Below, one piece after another: positions 41,701 through 52,449 of a DNA stretch of 60,000 nucleotides. The translations under genes and the position numbers were made by a program. The stretch is from positions 72,665,465 through 72,725,464 of the forward strand of contig NC_087064.1 in assembly GCF_963678635.1 (NCBI RefSeq), written 5' to 3'. This stretch comes from Symsagittifera roscoffensis (taxonomy: Eukaryota; Xenacoelomorpha; Acoela; Convolutidae). Below the pieces are notes generated by a model, which did no database searches, was not told where the DNA came from, and was given only the letters and a program-made list of their open reading frames with translations. Each line of letters begins with the position of its first letter. The stretch's first letter is position 1.

Positions 41701-43667
41701 CTATTCTTTGGCTTTTTGGGGCATATAATTACTTTTTCTTCTATTGTTTTTTTCTCGATTCAACTCAGTAATAGAAAATGAGGTTATCTTAGTTATTGTT
41801 CTGAACACGAAATATTATGGTGCCAAAAAAATCGGTCCGGTCTGAAGTTTAACACGAATTTAGACTGAAGAATACTCTTCATGTTGATACATTTTAAGGT
41901 AAAGTTGCTGAATTTTAATAGTTATTTGTTTAAGAAAGCCATTGGTAAATTATTCTAAGCTAGTTTACAATCTCTCCCCCTTCATGCTCATGAGAAAAAC
42001 GACTAAATAATTTGAAAAAAAATCTTTTTCAAATTTAGCAAAAATTAAACCAAACCTTCTATGCTTAAACCAAACCTTCTGGATAATTGTAGAATGTTAT
42101 CTTTATCGTGAAGAATTGAATCACAATTCAGCATTAAACTAGAGCTATTTATTATAGGAGGGTCCTATATCCAAGATGGAACGTGAACTGGCTCACAAAG
42201 AGTCAGAGGACAAACGGAAGTTTCTAGTGATTCCTAGACGTCCAAAATGGACTCCTGAGACCAAGCCAGACCAGCTGACTCTTATGGAGAGTCAATCATT
42301 TGCAGAGTGGAAGTACAAAATATCACAGACAGTTCAGATGTTGAAACATTGTGCAACTACACCATTTGAGAGGAACTTGGATTTCTGGCGACAATTGTGG
42401 CGTGTGGTAGAAAGAAGTGATATAGTTGCGCAAATTGTAGACGCCAGGAACCCACTTTTGTTTTTCACCGAAGATCTCTACGCTTATTGCTCTGAGTTCG
42501 AAAACCCCAAAAAGTTCTTCCTTCTAATTAACAAAGCCGACTTCTTGACAGAAGATCTGCGTAAAATGTGGGCTAGTTACTTCAACGAAAGAAATATCAA
42601 GTTCAAATTCTTCTGTGCCTTGAACACCGACCAGGGTTCAAGTATTGATAACAGTCAGAGCTCTATCATATCAGGAAATGAACTAATTCAATTCATCAAG
42701 TCTATTGATTTGGAGTGTCAGTTAAACGAGACTTATAGAACATGCGGTTTTATTGGGTATCCGAACGTCGGAAAGAGTAGCACGATTAATCATTTAGTTG
42801 GAGCCAGCAAGACATCGACGTCGGCAACTCCTGGAAAAACTAAACACTTTCAAACTCTGTTTATTGACTCAAATCTCTGTCTATGTGATTGTCCCGGCCT
42901 GGTCATGCCAAATTTTGTGAAGTCGAAATCGGATTTGCTGACAAACGGGATTCTACCAATTGATCAAGCAAATGAACTGGTTTCTCCAATCGAGTTAATT
43001 GGCCAACAAGTTGGATGGGAGAAGTTGTGCAGAAGCTACGGTTTTCCATCTGACCGGCTCACAAAACTGAATTCGGAGGGTTTTCTGTCACATTTTGCTG
43101 TCACCAGAGGCTATGGAACATCAAGAGGCAATCCGGATCTTTCAACAAGTGCAAAGCATGTTTTGAAGGTTTGTTCATCTGTTCTGTGCCACTGAGATAT
43201 CAGCTCATGTTTATAGGGTCACTTTAAAAAATCGCCGAATAAATCTTTCCTATGAAAAGTTGCCAACAATAATTTGAGAGTTCTAATTCACGTTCGATTA
43301 GTTCTATTAGTGTCGATAGATTTTTGTTTCATTGTAGGATTTCGTGAACGGCAAAATAGTCTTCTGTCACAAACCACCGTCTGAAAATGAACCTCAAAAG
43401 GCCTCAGAGACACACACGGTACATCAGTCATCCTATTGCTCTGTGGAGGCTGAAATCCTTCCCGCGCCTCTGTCCGTAAAGCGAACTAACGAGGCTCTCG
43501 AGGCACGAATCGACTCGCAATTTTTCGCTTCAGCTGGAGGAAATGCGCATATGAAGGGAAGGGCTGGATCCCAATTAGAGGACAATGGAAAACTGTCGAA
43601 GAAGCATCACAACAGAAACAAGAAGGAGAAGTTAAGGAAGGTGTACAGAGACTTGGATGCCTACTGA
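38747..43667 (+). CDS. LSG1: LSG1, circularly permuted GTPase for 60S ribosome export, three exons
   Basis: Coding exons 38747-39127, 42158-43168 and 43338-43667, all phase 0, sum to 574 codons (573 residues; the human protein is about 658). The permuted GTPase order is clear: DARNP at 222-226, G4 NKAD at 252-255, then G2-like SATPGKT at 349-355 after the P-loop GYPNVGKSS at 327-335, and G3 DCPG at 371-374. TPFERNLDFWRQLWRVVERSDIV is typical of LSG1. The cytosolic enzyme removes the NMD3 adaptor from nascent 60S subunits. Exon 1 is divergent (MGKTKDKN..., SITDQNNLNEVI, then an acidic run) and was joined by phase and by weak likeness of SITDQNNLNEVI to the LSG1 N-terminus. Its donor is a plain GTAAAC. 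A C-terminal basic tail (KKHHNRNKKEK) is present. Intron 1 (3.0 kb) hosts repeats and a MULE fragment. Confidence 0.9.
39228..39560 (+). repeat. Dispersed repeat D, copy 1, with poly(C) insert, in LSG1 intron 1
   Basis: CGAGTGGCTAGTCTTTGGCTTTTTGGGGCATATAATGACTT and, after an extra 190 bp or so, TTCTCGATTCAGCTCAGTAATTC...TTATCTTAGTTATTGTTC match the second copy at 41.7 kb. The extra segment is framed by the direct repeat GATCTACTTAACAATCT(T/C)CCC (39,290 and 39,455) and contains a C15-G-C6 tract at 39310-39331. Confidence 0.65.
40307..40699 (-). mobile_element. FLYWCH zinc-finger / MULE-type transposon fragment, antisense in LSG1 intron 1
   Basis: 130 codons from an ATG at 40699. Residues about 6-37 read ICSNYQTHKCRATAF...RGEHN, the C...C...H end of a FLYWCH zinc finger; the second His of the usual HNH is replaced by Pro (HNP). 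After it comes LPSKGKLIRTAARTRK...PPILARNCEIPETFEIFILYESG, a stretch typically found after FLYWCH in MULE-transposase-related proteins of invertebrates. The catalytic DDE part is missing and the frame ends at TGA/TAA-rich DNA, so this is a remnant or a domesticated stub. No terminal inverted repeats seen. Confidence 0.65.
41691..41810 (+). repeat. Dispersed repeat D, copy 2, in LSG1 intron 1
   Basis: GAATGGCTATTCTTTGGCTTTTTGGGGCATATAATTAC followed directly by TTTTTCTCGATTCAACTCAGTAATAG...TTATCTTAGTTATTGTTC. It lacks the poly(C)-bearing insert of copy 1, so it is the uninterrupted form. Confidence 0.65.
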
Positions 43668-44421
43668 TTTGTAAAATTGATGATTGGCAATATTTACTAA
43701 ATAGAGTAGAGTTTATTCTTAATCAGTATATAAGTTTCTATACAGAGAAGAGGAAAACCAGCTTGTCGTTTGAAAAATTTAAGCTGTGACCGTAAAAAGA
43801 ATAGTTTTTTTTTCTCAAAATTTCAATGTTTCTTCGGAGAATTGGAATAAAGTCTAGGAAAAGCTTGAAGCTAATTATTGGCAACGATCATTCGAGTTCT
43901 TAATTTCTGATTTTTGCGCCATCAATGATTTTAAATTTGCAATTATATTCCTGTTTTCATCTTTTGAAATCGACACAATTTCAACATTAGGCCTGTATTG
44001 AAATTGTAAATAATGTTCCTTAAGGTTTGATTATGTGCAATGGCGATCATTATCAAGTCACCAGATAAGAAACTGTCCTCTCTGAATGTTACTACAAAGG
44101 GGATATCCATTTTCAGGTTAATTTGTTCAGCTACCGCATGGTCAGATTATCATAGTCATCGTCATCAAGCTAAATTTGCAAATAGCTCACAGCGTTCAAT
44201 GTTCAAACGCGCACACAAAATTTACTTACAAGTTATGTACAATCTGGAGCGTGTATTATAAAACGTTCTGCGTTCAACATAATTTTATTAATAGCCAAAG
44301 ATAGGCGAAGAAAAAGTTCATTGAAAAAATTTTGTTTATATTATTTTCATGACCATTTATATTATTTTCAAAAGCATTGCGACGAGTCGATTCTAGCTTC
44401 GTATATTTAACCAACAGCGCA
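43668..44421. other. LSG1 3' flank and GPD2 upstream region
   Basis: No gene seen. AATAAA at 43846-43851 is a likely LSG1 poly(A) signal. The right part should contain the GPD2 promoter and 5' untranslated region. The 44040-44261 frame has no recognisable domain. Confidence 0.45.
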
Positions 44422-44788
44422 ATGAATTCTTCGATATTCCGAACTCTTCGTCTCGGTCAATCGTCGGCTATTCGTCACTCGAGTCCGAGCAGAGTAGCCC
44501 ATAGCAGATCGCTGAGTGCGACCGCCTTCAGAAATGCTTCCACAAGAAAAGTAGTCGCAGTTTTAATCTCTGGAACTGTGGCTGGAGGTGTGACCTTGTA
44601 TTACTTAGGAAAACCCACTCTCCTAGCCGAAAGTGCATCTAAGCATAACTACAATCTGCCCGAAATAAAGAAAGAGTTACCATCGCGTGCTGAGATGATC
44701 GGTAACCTGAAGACAAGGGACTTCGATGTGTTGATTGTGGGTGGTGGGGCGTCTGGGGCAGGGGTTGCACTTGATGCAGTAACAAGGG
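44422..44788 (+). CDS. GPD2: GPD2 exon 1: mitochondrial FAD-dependent glycerol-3-phosphate dehydrogenase, N-terminus
   Basis: First in-frame ATG is 44422 (MNSSIFRTLRLG); the frame is open further up but without an ATG. Residues 1-50 are rich in Arg and Ser with few acids, a mitochondrial presequence. A hydrophobic segment follows (KVVAVLISGTVAGGVTLYYLG, about 44-64), then LKTRDFDVLIVGGGASGAGVALDAVTRG, the FAD-binding Rossmann GxGxxG of GPD2. The enzyme sits at the outer face of the inner mitochondrial membrane and passes electrons from glycerol 3-phosphate to ubiquinone. The exon ends in phase 1 at the donor GTTAGT (44789). The next coding sequence in the window is at 57195, so intron 1 is at least 12.4 kb. 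The rest of the gene lies beyond the right edge. Confidence 0.88.
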
Positions 44789-44989
44789 GTTAGTTCAATG
44801 CGAAATATTTTGAATGTTTTTTTTCTCTGATTTTCATAGATTTTAGGTAAATGTCAGCAAAGTAAGATATACAAAACTGATTAATTTTTCAAAATTATGC
44901 AATTGAAAATTGATAAAATTTGCCAATTTTCCAACTTAATAAAAAAAATTACCTTTAAAGCCAGTTGTTTCTATTTGGGTTAGCTTAAC

Positions 44990-45600
44990 GAAAAACGTTG
45001 TCGATTGTCAAAAAACTAACATAGATCCCGAAATTTTGCCATGCGGCTTTTGCGATTGATTGTTTATTCAGTTTTTGTTTTGTTTTCGTTAGCCTATGCG
45101 AAGTGCAACTTCGCTTGTATTAGACAGAGTTAATTCTCTATCAACTGATACATATCTCGTCGAGGCTTTCTTCATGCTCGGTTAGTTTTAGTTGAATTCA
45201 ACCTTTCGCCCGTAAAGGTATGATGATTTTTTTTAGAAAAAAAATTAAGTTTGTCCTCGCTTAATTTTGGTTAATCGCTGCTTGACTTTTGATTTCTCAA
45301 GTCCAGGTAACTTCCATTGTTAAAACGAATGCAAACTCCTCCACCAAACAGCAAAAGTTCAAAGATTACGAAAAATAGGAATGCCTTCTATTTTCAAAAA
45401 TGAACTGAATGTTCTGAAGTTGTAGCGGAATAAAAGAGTTACCTATGGATCCAGTTTTTTCCAAATGGGATAACTTTCCGAAGAAAGTGCCAATCATAAT
45501 TGGTATAAGAGTAGTCTACTTTTTTAAACTCAAGTCGTTAAATTTTGTTCGAAAGTGTATGCGCTGCTTAAACAGCTTATATCCGCTTTATTTAGAATAA
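44990..45600 (+). repeat. Dispersed repeat family B in GPD2 intron 1
   Basis: Contains the hairpin GCGAAGTGCAACTTCGC at 45098-45114, then GCAAACTCCTCCACC, AAAAGTTCAAAG, GTAGCGGAATAAAAG, GATCCAGTTTTTTCC and GTGCCAATCATAATTGGT, the landmarks of the NEDD1 intron copies. Confidence 0.6.
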
Positions 45601-45619
45601 ATTATACTAGAAGTTAGTT

Positions 45620-45720
45620 GACTGCAAGACGCCTTCACTAAGTGGTTAGGGATTGCTTCTTTTCGGCAGGAAGTCGGATATAAAACCCTGTTGTCTTCGA
45701 GGTTTTTCCTTTTTTCGAGT
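45620..45720 (+). repeat. tRNA-like (SINE-like) sequence
   Basis: ACTAAGTGGTTAGGGATTG resembles a pol III A box and GGATATAAAACCC stands at the spacing of a B box (weak match), followed by T-rich runs. The family C heads have the same layout, so this may be a decayed related head. Confidence 0.25.
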
Positions 45721-46102
45721 TTAATTTTATTTATGGTTTAAATTATAAAACATGACTAAAGACATAATCTACCTCAAGAAAATCGACAATAGTAAAAACA
45801 ATTGAAGAACCGCTTGTCCCCTCAAAAACTTTTTTCGAAAAAGCTAAGGTAATGGACAGGTCCAGCATAGATAATAACAATGATTTTCAAAAACAATGTA
45901 ATGTATTTGACCTTTTCTTTGGGTCTCTGAACACGGATAGCCAATTGCTGTGCAAGTAACACTGACTATGCGGAGCATATTCATAAAAAACTACACTTAA
46001 AAATCTTTAAATTTTTAAGTTCTTCAAATTAGTGTCGATTTTAGTACTAAGTTAGTGTCATTAGTGGTGTGATGAGAAAACATAACACATAAAAAGTTAG
46101 TA

Positions 46103-46289
46103 GATGAGGCATAATCGACAACAGTTGTCAGCAAAAAAAAACATACAAAAAAGAAAAAAAATTTCAAAAAAAATTAGCCTAAATGACAAAGGGACTTCGA
46201 TGAGGCATAATCGACAACAGTTGTCAGCAAAAAAAACATAAAAAAAGAAAAAAAAATTCAAAAAAAATTAGCCTAAATGACAAATTTAA
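46103..46289. repeat. 96-bp tandem duplication in GPD2 intron 1
   Basis: The unit starting GATGAGGCATAATCGACAAC at 46103 is repeated at 46199. Both contain A-rich runs and end in ATTAGCCTAAATGACAAA. Differences are mostly in A-run length. Confidence 0.85.
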
Positions 46290-47194
46290 CAACTTATCAT
46301 CTCTTTATTTGGTCGAGACAAAAACCGAAAATTTCAAACCGGTTTTTCTCGACTCTGGGATTTTTTTTGGAAATTCTTCATTTCGTTCAAATCACGATTG
46401 AAAAGGTGTTAATATGATATATCACTAAACCCAGTCCGATGATTATTTGTGGTCCTTGATTTTGCGTGGAAAACAAAAAGAACTTAAATACACCTGATAC
46501 CCGAATACAAAGTTCCTCAATATTTTCAAATGTCGGAACAAAAAGGTCAAATGAGTGTTAACGAAGTCAACATTAATATTTACGCTTTGAAATGTAAGCT
46601 TTTGAAACCGCTTGTATCGTTAAACTGAGGGGCTGCAACATCTCAGTTTTTGTATCAAAGAAATTATGTGAAACCATTTGTTAGACAGACAACCAGGAAG
46701 TATTTTGAAAAGAAATCAATTAATTTTAAACCAATATTTTTTCTTCGCTGGCTTCAATGAGGTGTTACAAAAAGGCAAAACCAAAGCAGCCAACTGACGC
46801 AGAAACCTGTAATATATATTTTTTGTAGATGTAGGTCTTATACGAAATAAGTGAGCGAAAAATATATGAGGTTTTGAACGTGTGAAAAACAAAAACTTTC
46901 GATCCGGAAATGTTTCCCCGTTTCTTTTCAAAACAAGTGAAACCTGCTGTTTGCTCAAGTCCATTTGTTCATTTTTATTCAATAGATTTAACACAAATGT
47001 ATCCAATGTCTCTAAAGGTGGCAAAAACTCTATTGTTCTATTTTAATATGGTGAATTGAATCAAATCACAGATCCATTCTTAGTAATGGCAAAATTTTTG
47101 AAAAACAATTGTTACGAAAGTTTATTTGCTTGATAGAAAAACATTTTCTGCTAATATCAAATTTGTTTTCGAATAAAAAGATCATTCGTTCGTT

Positions 47195-48030
47195 ACTTTT
47201 TTTCGGGATAACAACTTGTTTAACAGAATTACTTGTATTTTGGTTCATATTGAATTCAAACTTATATGCGTTCCCGGCCAACTTAGCATGAAGCTAAAGA
47301 AAATATGCCTGGGACGGCAAAATTTCTAGGTTTGAATCTGACCTGGACCTGTTTTTTTTCAACTGGGAAATATTGTTTCTTTAAATTTTCGGCCAATTAT
47401 TTGTCTGCTTATGGGTTTTCGGCTTAGTTAGCACATCATGAAATTTTTTGCGCGCATTTTTCTTTAATGATGCTTTTAGTGCTTGATTTACACCAACAAC
47501 TTGTAATTTGACTTTACTTGACTTCGTATTTCCTGTTTTTTTGTTTCGCTTAAAAAAGTTCATTCCGATCTCCTATTTCGATCTAAGTATTTCGATCTCC
47601 TGCGTATTTCTATTTTTTATCGGCTAAATGACCTAATTTTGGGTCATTTCAAGGGAAACCTAACTTGCACATTCCCTCTGCTTAAAGAAATTGCACATTC
47701 CTTTTTTATTAAAGAAATTTAGTTTCAAAGGGGTTTTTAATCGAAAGACCGCCTACTCCCCTATGTGCCTGTATACTCCACTAGAGTTTCTTATTATTTG
47801 ACCCATCTGTCTACAGCGTTCGAAAATTTCTGTGGGGGATTATTTGACCCATATTTTTGGTCTTTGTTTTCTCGAAAAATATCCCTTTCAAATCTGAGTT
47901 TTTGGTTTCAATGAATAGTGTTTATGGCCGTCGGAATAGTCAAACTTTTTTGTTAGTTTTTTAACTTTTTGAATATTCTCGAAAACTGCCCTGCCATATT
48001 TGAGATTTTGGGTTCAATTCAATTCACTCA
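47195..48030 (+). repeat. Dispersed repeat family C, truncated copy in GPD2 intron 1
   Basis: Head with TTTCGGGATAACAACTTGTT, a B-box-like AGGTTTGAATCTGACC at 47,330 and a T8 run; then TCGGCTTAGTTAGCACATCA, GACTTCGTATTTCCTG, CGCCTACTCCCCTATGTGCC, CTCCACTAGAGT, CTACAGCGTTCGAAAA and TTTATGGCCGTCGG. It stops within the first subunit; the 3' end landmarks are missing. Confidence 0.7.
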
Positions 48031-48954
48031 CCATTTTAAAGGAGGAAAATTCAAAAAAAACAGACAAAATTGAGTTTTAATGACAAATAAGGTAACCCAA
48101 TTATGTTTGTTAAACTGTAAAATAAACAGAAGTGAGCAAATTTCTTTATAAACAATGAATTAATAGCAATTTTCGGGTCTTATGCTCTAAACGGTCCAAA
48201 ATGAAACTTTTTACATAGTAAGCTGGAAATTATGCGATGAATTTGATTGGGTAATTTTAGTCAATCAATTTCAAGTTACATGGTCAGGCATTCCAGTCAA
48301 CCCTTCCAGCAGATAAAAATAATAGCCGAACTTTCCCAAATCGGTGGAACTTTGTTAAGTAATCAAATTAATTTCGATATACTTGTGAAACCTTGCCCAG
48401 ACAAGAAAAATTTATTAAACTGGCTTAACAAAACAAAAATTCAATTTTTTTTTTCATTTCGGCTAAAAATTTTATTTGCTTGAAATGGCAGAATTAGTTC
48501 AATTAAAATGGCAGAAAATGTTGATGGAACTTGATTGGCTAATTAGCCAAACAAATTCAACCACATTAATTTCAGTTCAACAGATGTAGAAAATTTCAGT
48601 TCAACAGATGAAGAAACAATAATTTTGGGCCGTTTAGTGCATAAGACCCCAATCTTCAATCTGAAAAGTTTCTGACTGAACATTAATTGCAAGATTTTTG
48701 AAATGAATAGTTTTGTATCTTATATATTAAATGAAAGTCAGTATGAGCTATGGACGCAATGTTTAACTGAATTCAATGCGTTAATTTTGGGAGTGCAATG
48801 TTTAAGAAAATTGTTAAGGCTCAATATTTAAGAGAAGGTCGGGCATGTTCTAGAACTTTCAAATTGTCTGGAATATTATAGAATGAATATTCATTTCTTT
48901 AGACAAGAAGAACTCAATTCATTTTCAAGGCTAGACAGTGCTTGTCCATTGTTT

Positions 48955-49120
48955 CCAAAGTTTTGCCCTTTCAGATTTACTTCAATCAGAAGTGAACCAA
49001 CTAAAAACAGCAACCTCCTTGCTAGAAAATCTAGCTGTGGGCAAAGTTTCGCGCAAGGAGTTCGCTGTTTTTAGTTGGTTCGTTTCAGATTGAAGTAAAT
49101 CTGAAAAGGCAAAATTTTGG
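48955..49120. repeat. Long inverted repeat (foldback), arms of about 66 bp
   Basis: The left arm 48955-49021 (CCAAAGTTTTGCC...CTCCTTG) pairs with the right arm 49054-49120 (CAAGGAG...AAAATTTTGG) with few mismatches and a loop of about 32 bases. Transcribed as part of GPD2 pre-mRNA it would form a long hairpin. Probably a foldback MITE; no clear target duplication. It lies just left of the duplicated block. Confidence 0.85.
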
Positions 49121-49561
49121 ACTGCGGCGGTCACTATTATTGGCTGAATTGTCTTTGGCTATTGTCTGCATAATTTTGGCTGAATTGTCTGAATTTCAAA
49201 TCGGCTTAATTGTCTTTGGCCGAATTGTCTGGACGCGGCTTGAACAGCTAGCTTTGAAAAATTTAAAGCTTTTCGCGAACTGATTCGCTCTATGAATTAA
49301 CTTGAAAAATTTCAAAGTTGTATAGCTCTAATGCCTCTAATGGCTTCCTTAGAAAACTTTAAGCTTTTCGCAAGTTGATTCGTTTTATAAAATAACTTGA
49401 ATTATTTCAAAATTTCTAGCTGAAAAATATTTTGCAAATGATCGTTGGTTTAGGAAATGGGTTACTTGCGACTTGCGATGCATTTTCTGACAGCCTGAGA
49501 CGAGATTTTGGTCCGATGCAAACAATTAACTACAATTTGTACACAGATGCATTGTATTGTA

Positions 49562-49633
49562 AGCAGGGTGGCGCAGCGGAAGCGTGCTGGGCCCATAACC
49601 CAGAGGTCGGTAGATCGAAACTACCTCCTGCTA
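49562..49633 (+). tRNA. tRNA-iMet (CAT), initiator, copy 1
   Basis: 72 nt, cloverleaf intact: acceptor AGCAGGG pairs with the 3' strand ending CTGCT plus A. Anticodon CAT lies in the loop CCCATAA closed by G-C-rich pairs. The A1-T72 pair and the T-loop ATCGAAA are marks of eukaryotic initiator tRNA. Internal A and B boxes (GTGGCGCAGCGG, and AGATCGAAACT in place of the usual GGTTCGA) supply the pol III promoter; T runs follow within 20-35 bp. No intron. Confidence 0.95.
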
Positions 49634-50019
49634 AATGATTTTGTCTTGTTTCTTTTCTTAAGAGAGCTTGAATTCTTTTTGAAGAAGGTTTCTCTTTTCA
49701 ACCTCTAATATCGTTGTCAAAAAATGAAGTAACAAAAAATGTTGTTTTAAAGCATAATGAAGGTGACCAAAAGATAACATACACAATCTTTTACAAAGGT
49801 TAATTAAATAAATATATATTCCGACTCGAAGCTTACAACGTGATAGTGGAATTATGCAAATTAATTTAATTACATTATAAGCAGCTCACTAGATTTGAGT
49901 AATAATTTAAGCTGGTTGTTACATGTTCAACAGTTGGTTGAACAATTTCAGTTTAAGATGATGTATTTAAATATTTAAATAAGTTAGTTTCGGAAAACAA
50001 AGCGCTAACTAAAAAAGCT

Positions 50020-50092
50020 CGCCCAACGTGGGGCTCGAACCCACGACCCTGGGATTAAGAGTCCCATGCTCTACCGACTGAGCTAGCCGGGC
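50020..50092 (-). tRNA. tRNA-Lys (CTT), copy 1
   Basis: 73 nt on the minus strand, starting GCCCGGCTAGCTCAGTCGG with anticodon CTT (complement at 50057-50059) and B box GGTTCGAGCCC. The cloverleaf is intact with no intron. It faces the iMet gene (convergent order) about 390 bp away. Confidence 0.95.
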
Positions 50093-50780
50093 TTGTTGTT
50101 ACCGTTCTCCGGCTCTACCTGAACGACATTCGTGCGATAATTCATTATTTTCATAATTCATAAGCCATTATTTGTGTCAGTATTTGTTTTGAACGATAGT
50201 TTCTTAGGTACGGAAAGCAAATTACACACAATGGCAACGAAGATCAGATCGATAGCATAGCTCTTTTTTCTGGTCTTTTCCAGTTTCCCACCCCCTCCTC
50301 GTAAAATTGCAACTAAGAGCTGCTCAAAAATTATTCACATTTTGCATGTGAGAATTGTAGTAAAAATTTGTTCACCTCTTCACGCTGTTCACACGTTTCA
50401 GTGGACTTTATACCATGAAGAGTTGGGCTCTTTTTGCTTCCCCCCCACCCACCTGCAAAATTTTACTAGTGAAATTTTGTTCACATTATCCGAATGCTAC
50501 GAAAAAGAGCCAAGAGTTGTTTTAAATATACTTTCATATATTGAATTTAAGAAAAAATCAAAGGGTGGGAACTAGAAAAAAGCGCTGGTCCCTTGAGAAT
50601 TAGACACCTAGAGCTCTCAAGGCGTTTAACAATTAAAGATCGCTTTTCAGAACTATCACTCAGTATATTATTATCTCAAATTTCATGTTTCCTTTATTCG
50701 TATAACCTCCCATCTCATCATTTTAAGGTGAAAATTTTGGTCCCGCGCTGAGCTGCTCGACTGATGACACGACTGAAACG

Positions 50781-50870
50781 GTCGAACGATCTCCATTTTC
50801 GACATTTCGCGTCGAACGATGACCGTTTTTGATTTTTGAGTCGAACAATGTCCGTTGTCGACTTCGTTCG
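50781..50870 (+). repeat. 30-bp minisatellite of GTCGAACGAT units, copy 1
   Basis: GTCGAACGAT at 50781 and 50811 and GTCGAACAAT at 50840, each followed by a CCRTTTTCGAC-like tail. Further TTCGAC/TCGAAC pairs continue to 50,920. The second copy starts at 59786. Confidence 0.8.
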
Positions 50871-50951
50871 ACTTTACCGGACCTTGTTCGACTTCGTTTG
50901 CTTGTGTTCGAAAATGTTCAGTTTGAATGGGATCCCGATGACCAAGGCTGC

Positions 50952-51248
50952 CTACGTGAGATCAACGGGGGTCCACGCGACTTGCTCCTGACCGTTCTCT
51001 TCAAATAACTTCACGATCCGTTCCCCCAGCATTCGCGATAACGTAGAGGACTGTGTGATGTTCAGTAGCCCACGCTGGGCTGTGACCACGGCTACTATGT
51101 GGATCACGCAGTTTTCCTTGACATCGCCCAGCGTGGCTACCACCAGCAGTGACATGACATCTAGGCCAAAGAACTTTAGGATGGGATAAGTGGGTAGTGT
51201 TAGTTGCCGCCCGAACATGTTGGCAAAAACACGGAAGTGAGTTAACAT
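50952..51248 (-). pseudogene. Possible retropepsin-like fragment of a Ty3/gypsy-type element
   Basis: 98 codons. LPTYPILKFFGLDVMSLLVV and CVIHIVAVVTAQRGLLN resemble, in pattern, the second half of aspartic proteases in gypsy-type pol proteins (K02A2.6-like). The catalytic DTG is not in the frame. It could equally be an unrelated gene fragment. Its 3' end lies in the duplicated block, so a second copy begins at the right window edge. Confidence 0.25.
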
Positions 51249-52449
51249 ATGTAATAAGATTCCGCCTTACCTAAGAAAAGAAAAGTAGTTAGAGTTCGTT
51301 CACTATTATTCAAAAGTATGGAGAGGGTAAAAATATGCAAGGGTTGTGAGCTTCCTTCTCAGCTTACTGCTTTCAGCGATGATTAAGATGCGAAATAATC
51401 CGGTGAGGGAAGGAATGGGCGAGAGCATCGTTTCGGTCGCTGGTAAATATTTGCGGTATCATAGGTCAATAATAAGAGGCTGTATAGGCCAGCGATGTGA
51501 TCAGCAGGTAATTTGAATGAACACAGTAACTGAGCGGATATATTAGTGTTGAGATTGGACCAACTTTCGAAGAGCGATCGAGCGGAGTTTGACAAGAGGG
51601 TAACAAAACTAAATTTCGAATCCATTTAATAATTTGCGAAGGTAGGTCATTACTCTTTTCGAACAAATGTGGTTGAGGTAATCACGGTCGATAGGAGAGG
51701 GTTCTGCCACTCTCTTACAAGAAGCTTATCCGATCCCGAAATATATCAAAAAATAGGAACAACGAAATAGGAAGAAATGAAAAACGGAAGGAAAGGGAAT
51801 GGATAGACATAACAAAAAGCCACCATGAACTTCGTAAAGTTCAGTATAGATAAAGGCAGAGTAAAACAACTAAATTAGATATAACCCAGCCAAGCAGCTA
51901 ACAATTATTCGGGAGATTAATAATAATAATAGACTAGGAGAGAAAACTGTAGAATTGAAGACGTCGTCCCGATGCTCGTAAATATGTAAACCGGGAGTTC
52001 CGCCAAAATATGCAAATCTGATTCGAGAATTCTTCGGTCCAATAGCGATAACCTAGGGTCAGAAGGGGGATAATAGAGTGATTGATACCGGGGTGGTTGT
52101 TTCCGCTGCTGTTCTCTGAGTGTTTACTGGGGCTGGTTGGAAACGACGTGTTTCTTGATTTGGGGCAGGCGCACTCAATAATAACCGGCTCTTACGTAAT
52201 TTGGTTTATTGACAATCAGTCCACAGTAGGGACGGGGGTTTTGCCAATGGCCAAACCCAGACGCTGGCATAACTGGCGGCGGGTCTCGAGGCTAAAGTGT
52301 CTCATGGGGCTGTCATTTAGCAAAACCGCCCGTCGCGTTTCGCGCTCTTAGCAACTGATGCAAATGCTCCCGCAGTGTTCACACAGAGTCGGCGATTTAC
52401 TGAGGCCGGACCTCACTCTCAAATTGTTCGCTGCACCATTTGTGGTTCA

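Larger units (their letters stand above)
49208..50995. repeat. Duplicated block, copy 1 (tRNA-iMet, tRNA-Lys, minisatellite)
   Basis: Matches 57280-60000 almost base for base apart from the 948-bp hAT insertion (element plus one target duplication) and a handful of small indels and substitutions. It continues past 50995, but the second copy runs off the window. It holds an empty hAT target site GTTCACAC at 50387-50394. Confidence 0.95.

Noticed and set aside
49432-49708. ORFs across the tRNA-iMet gene
   Set aside because: They overlap the tRNA and its flanks in two frames; the tRNA explains the sequence.
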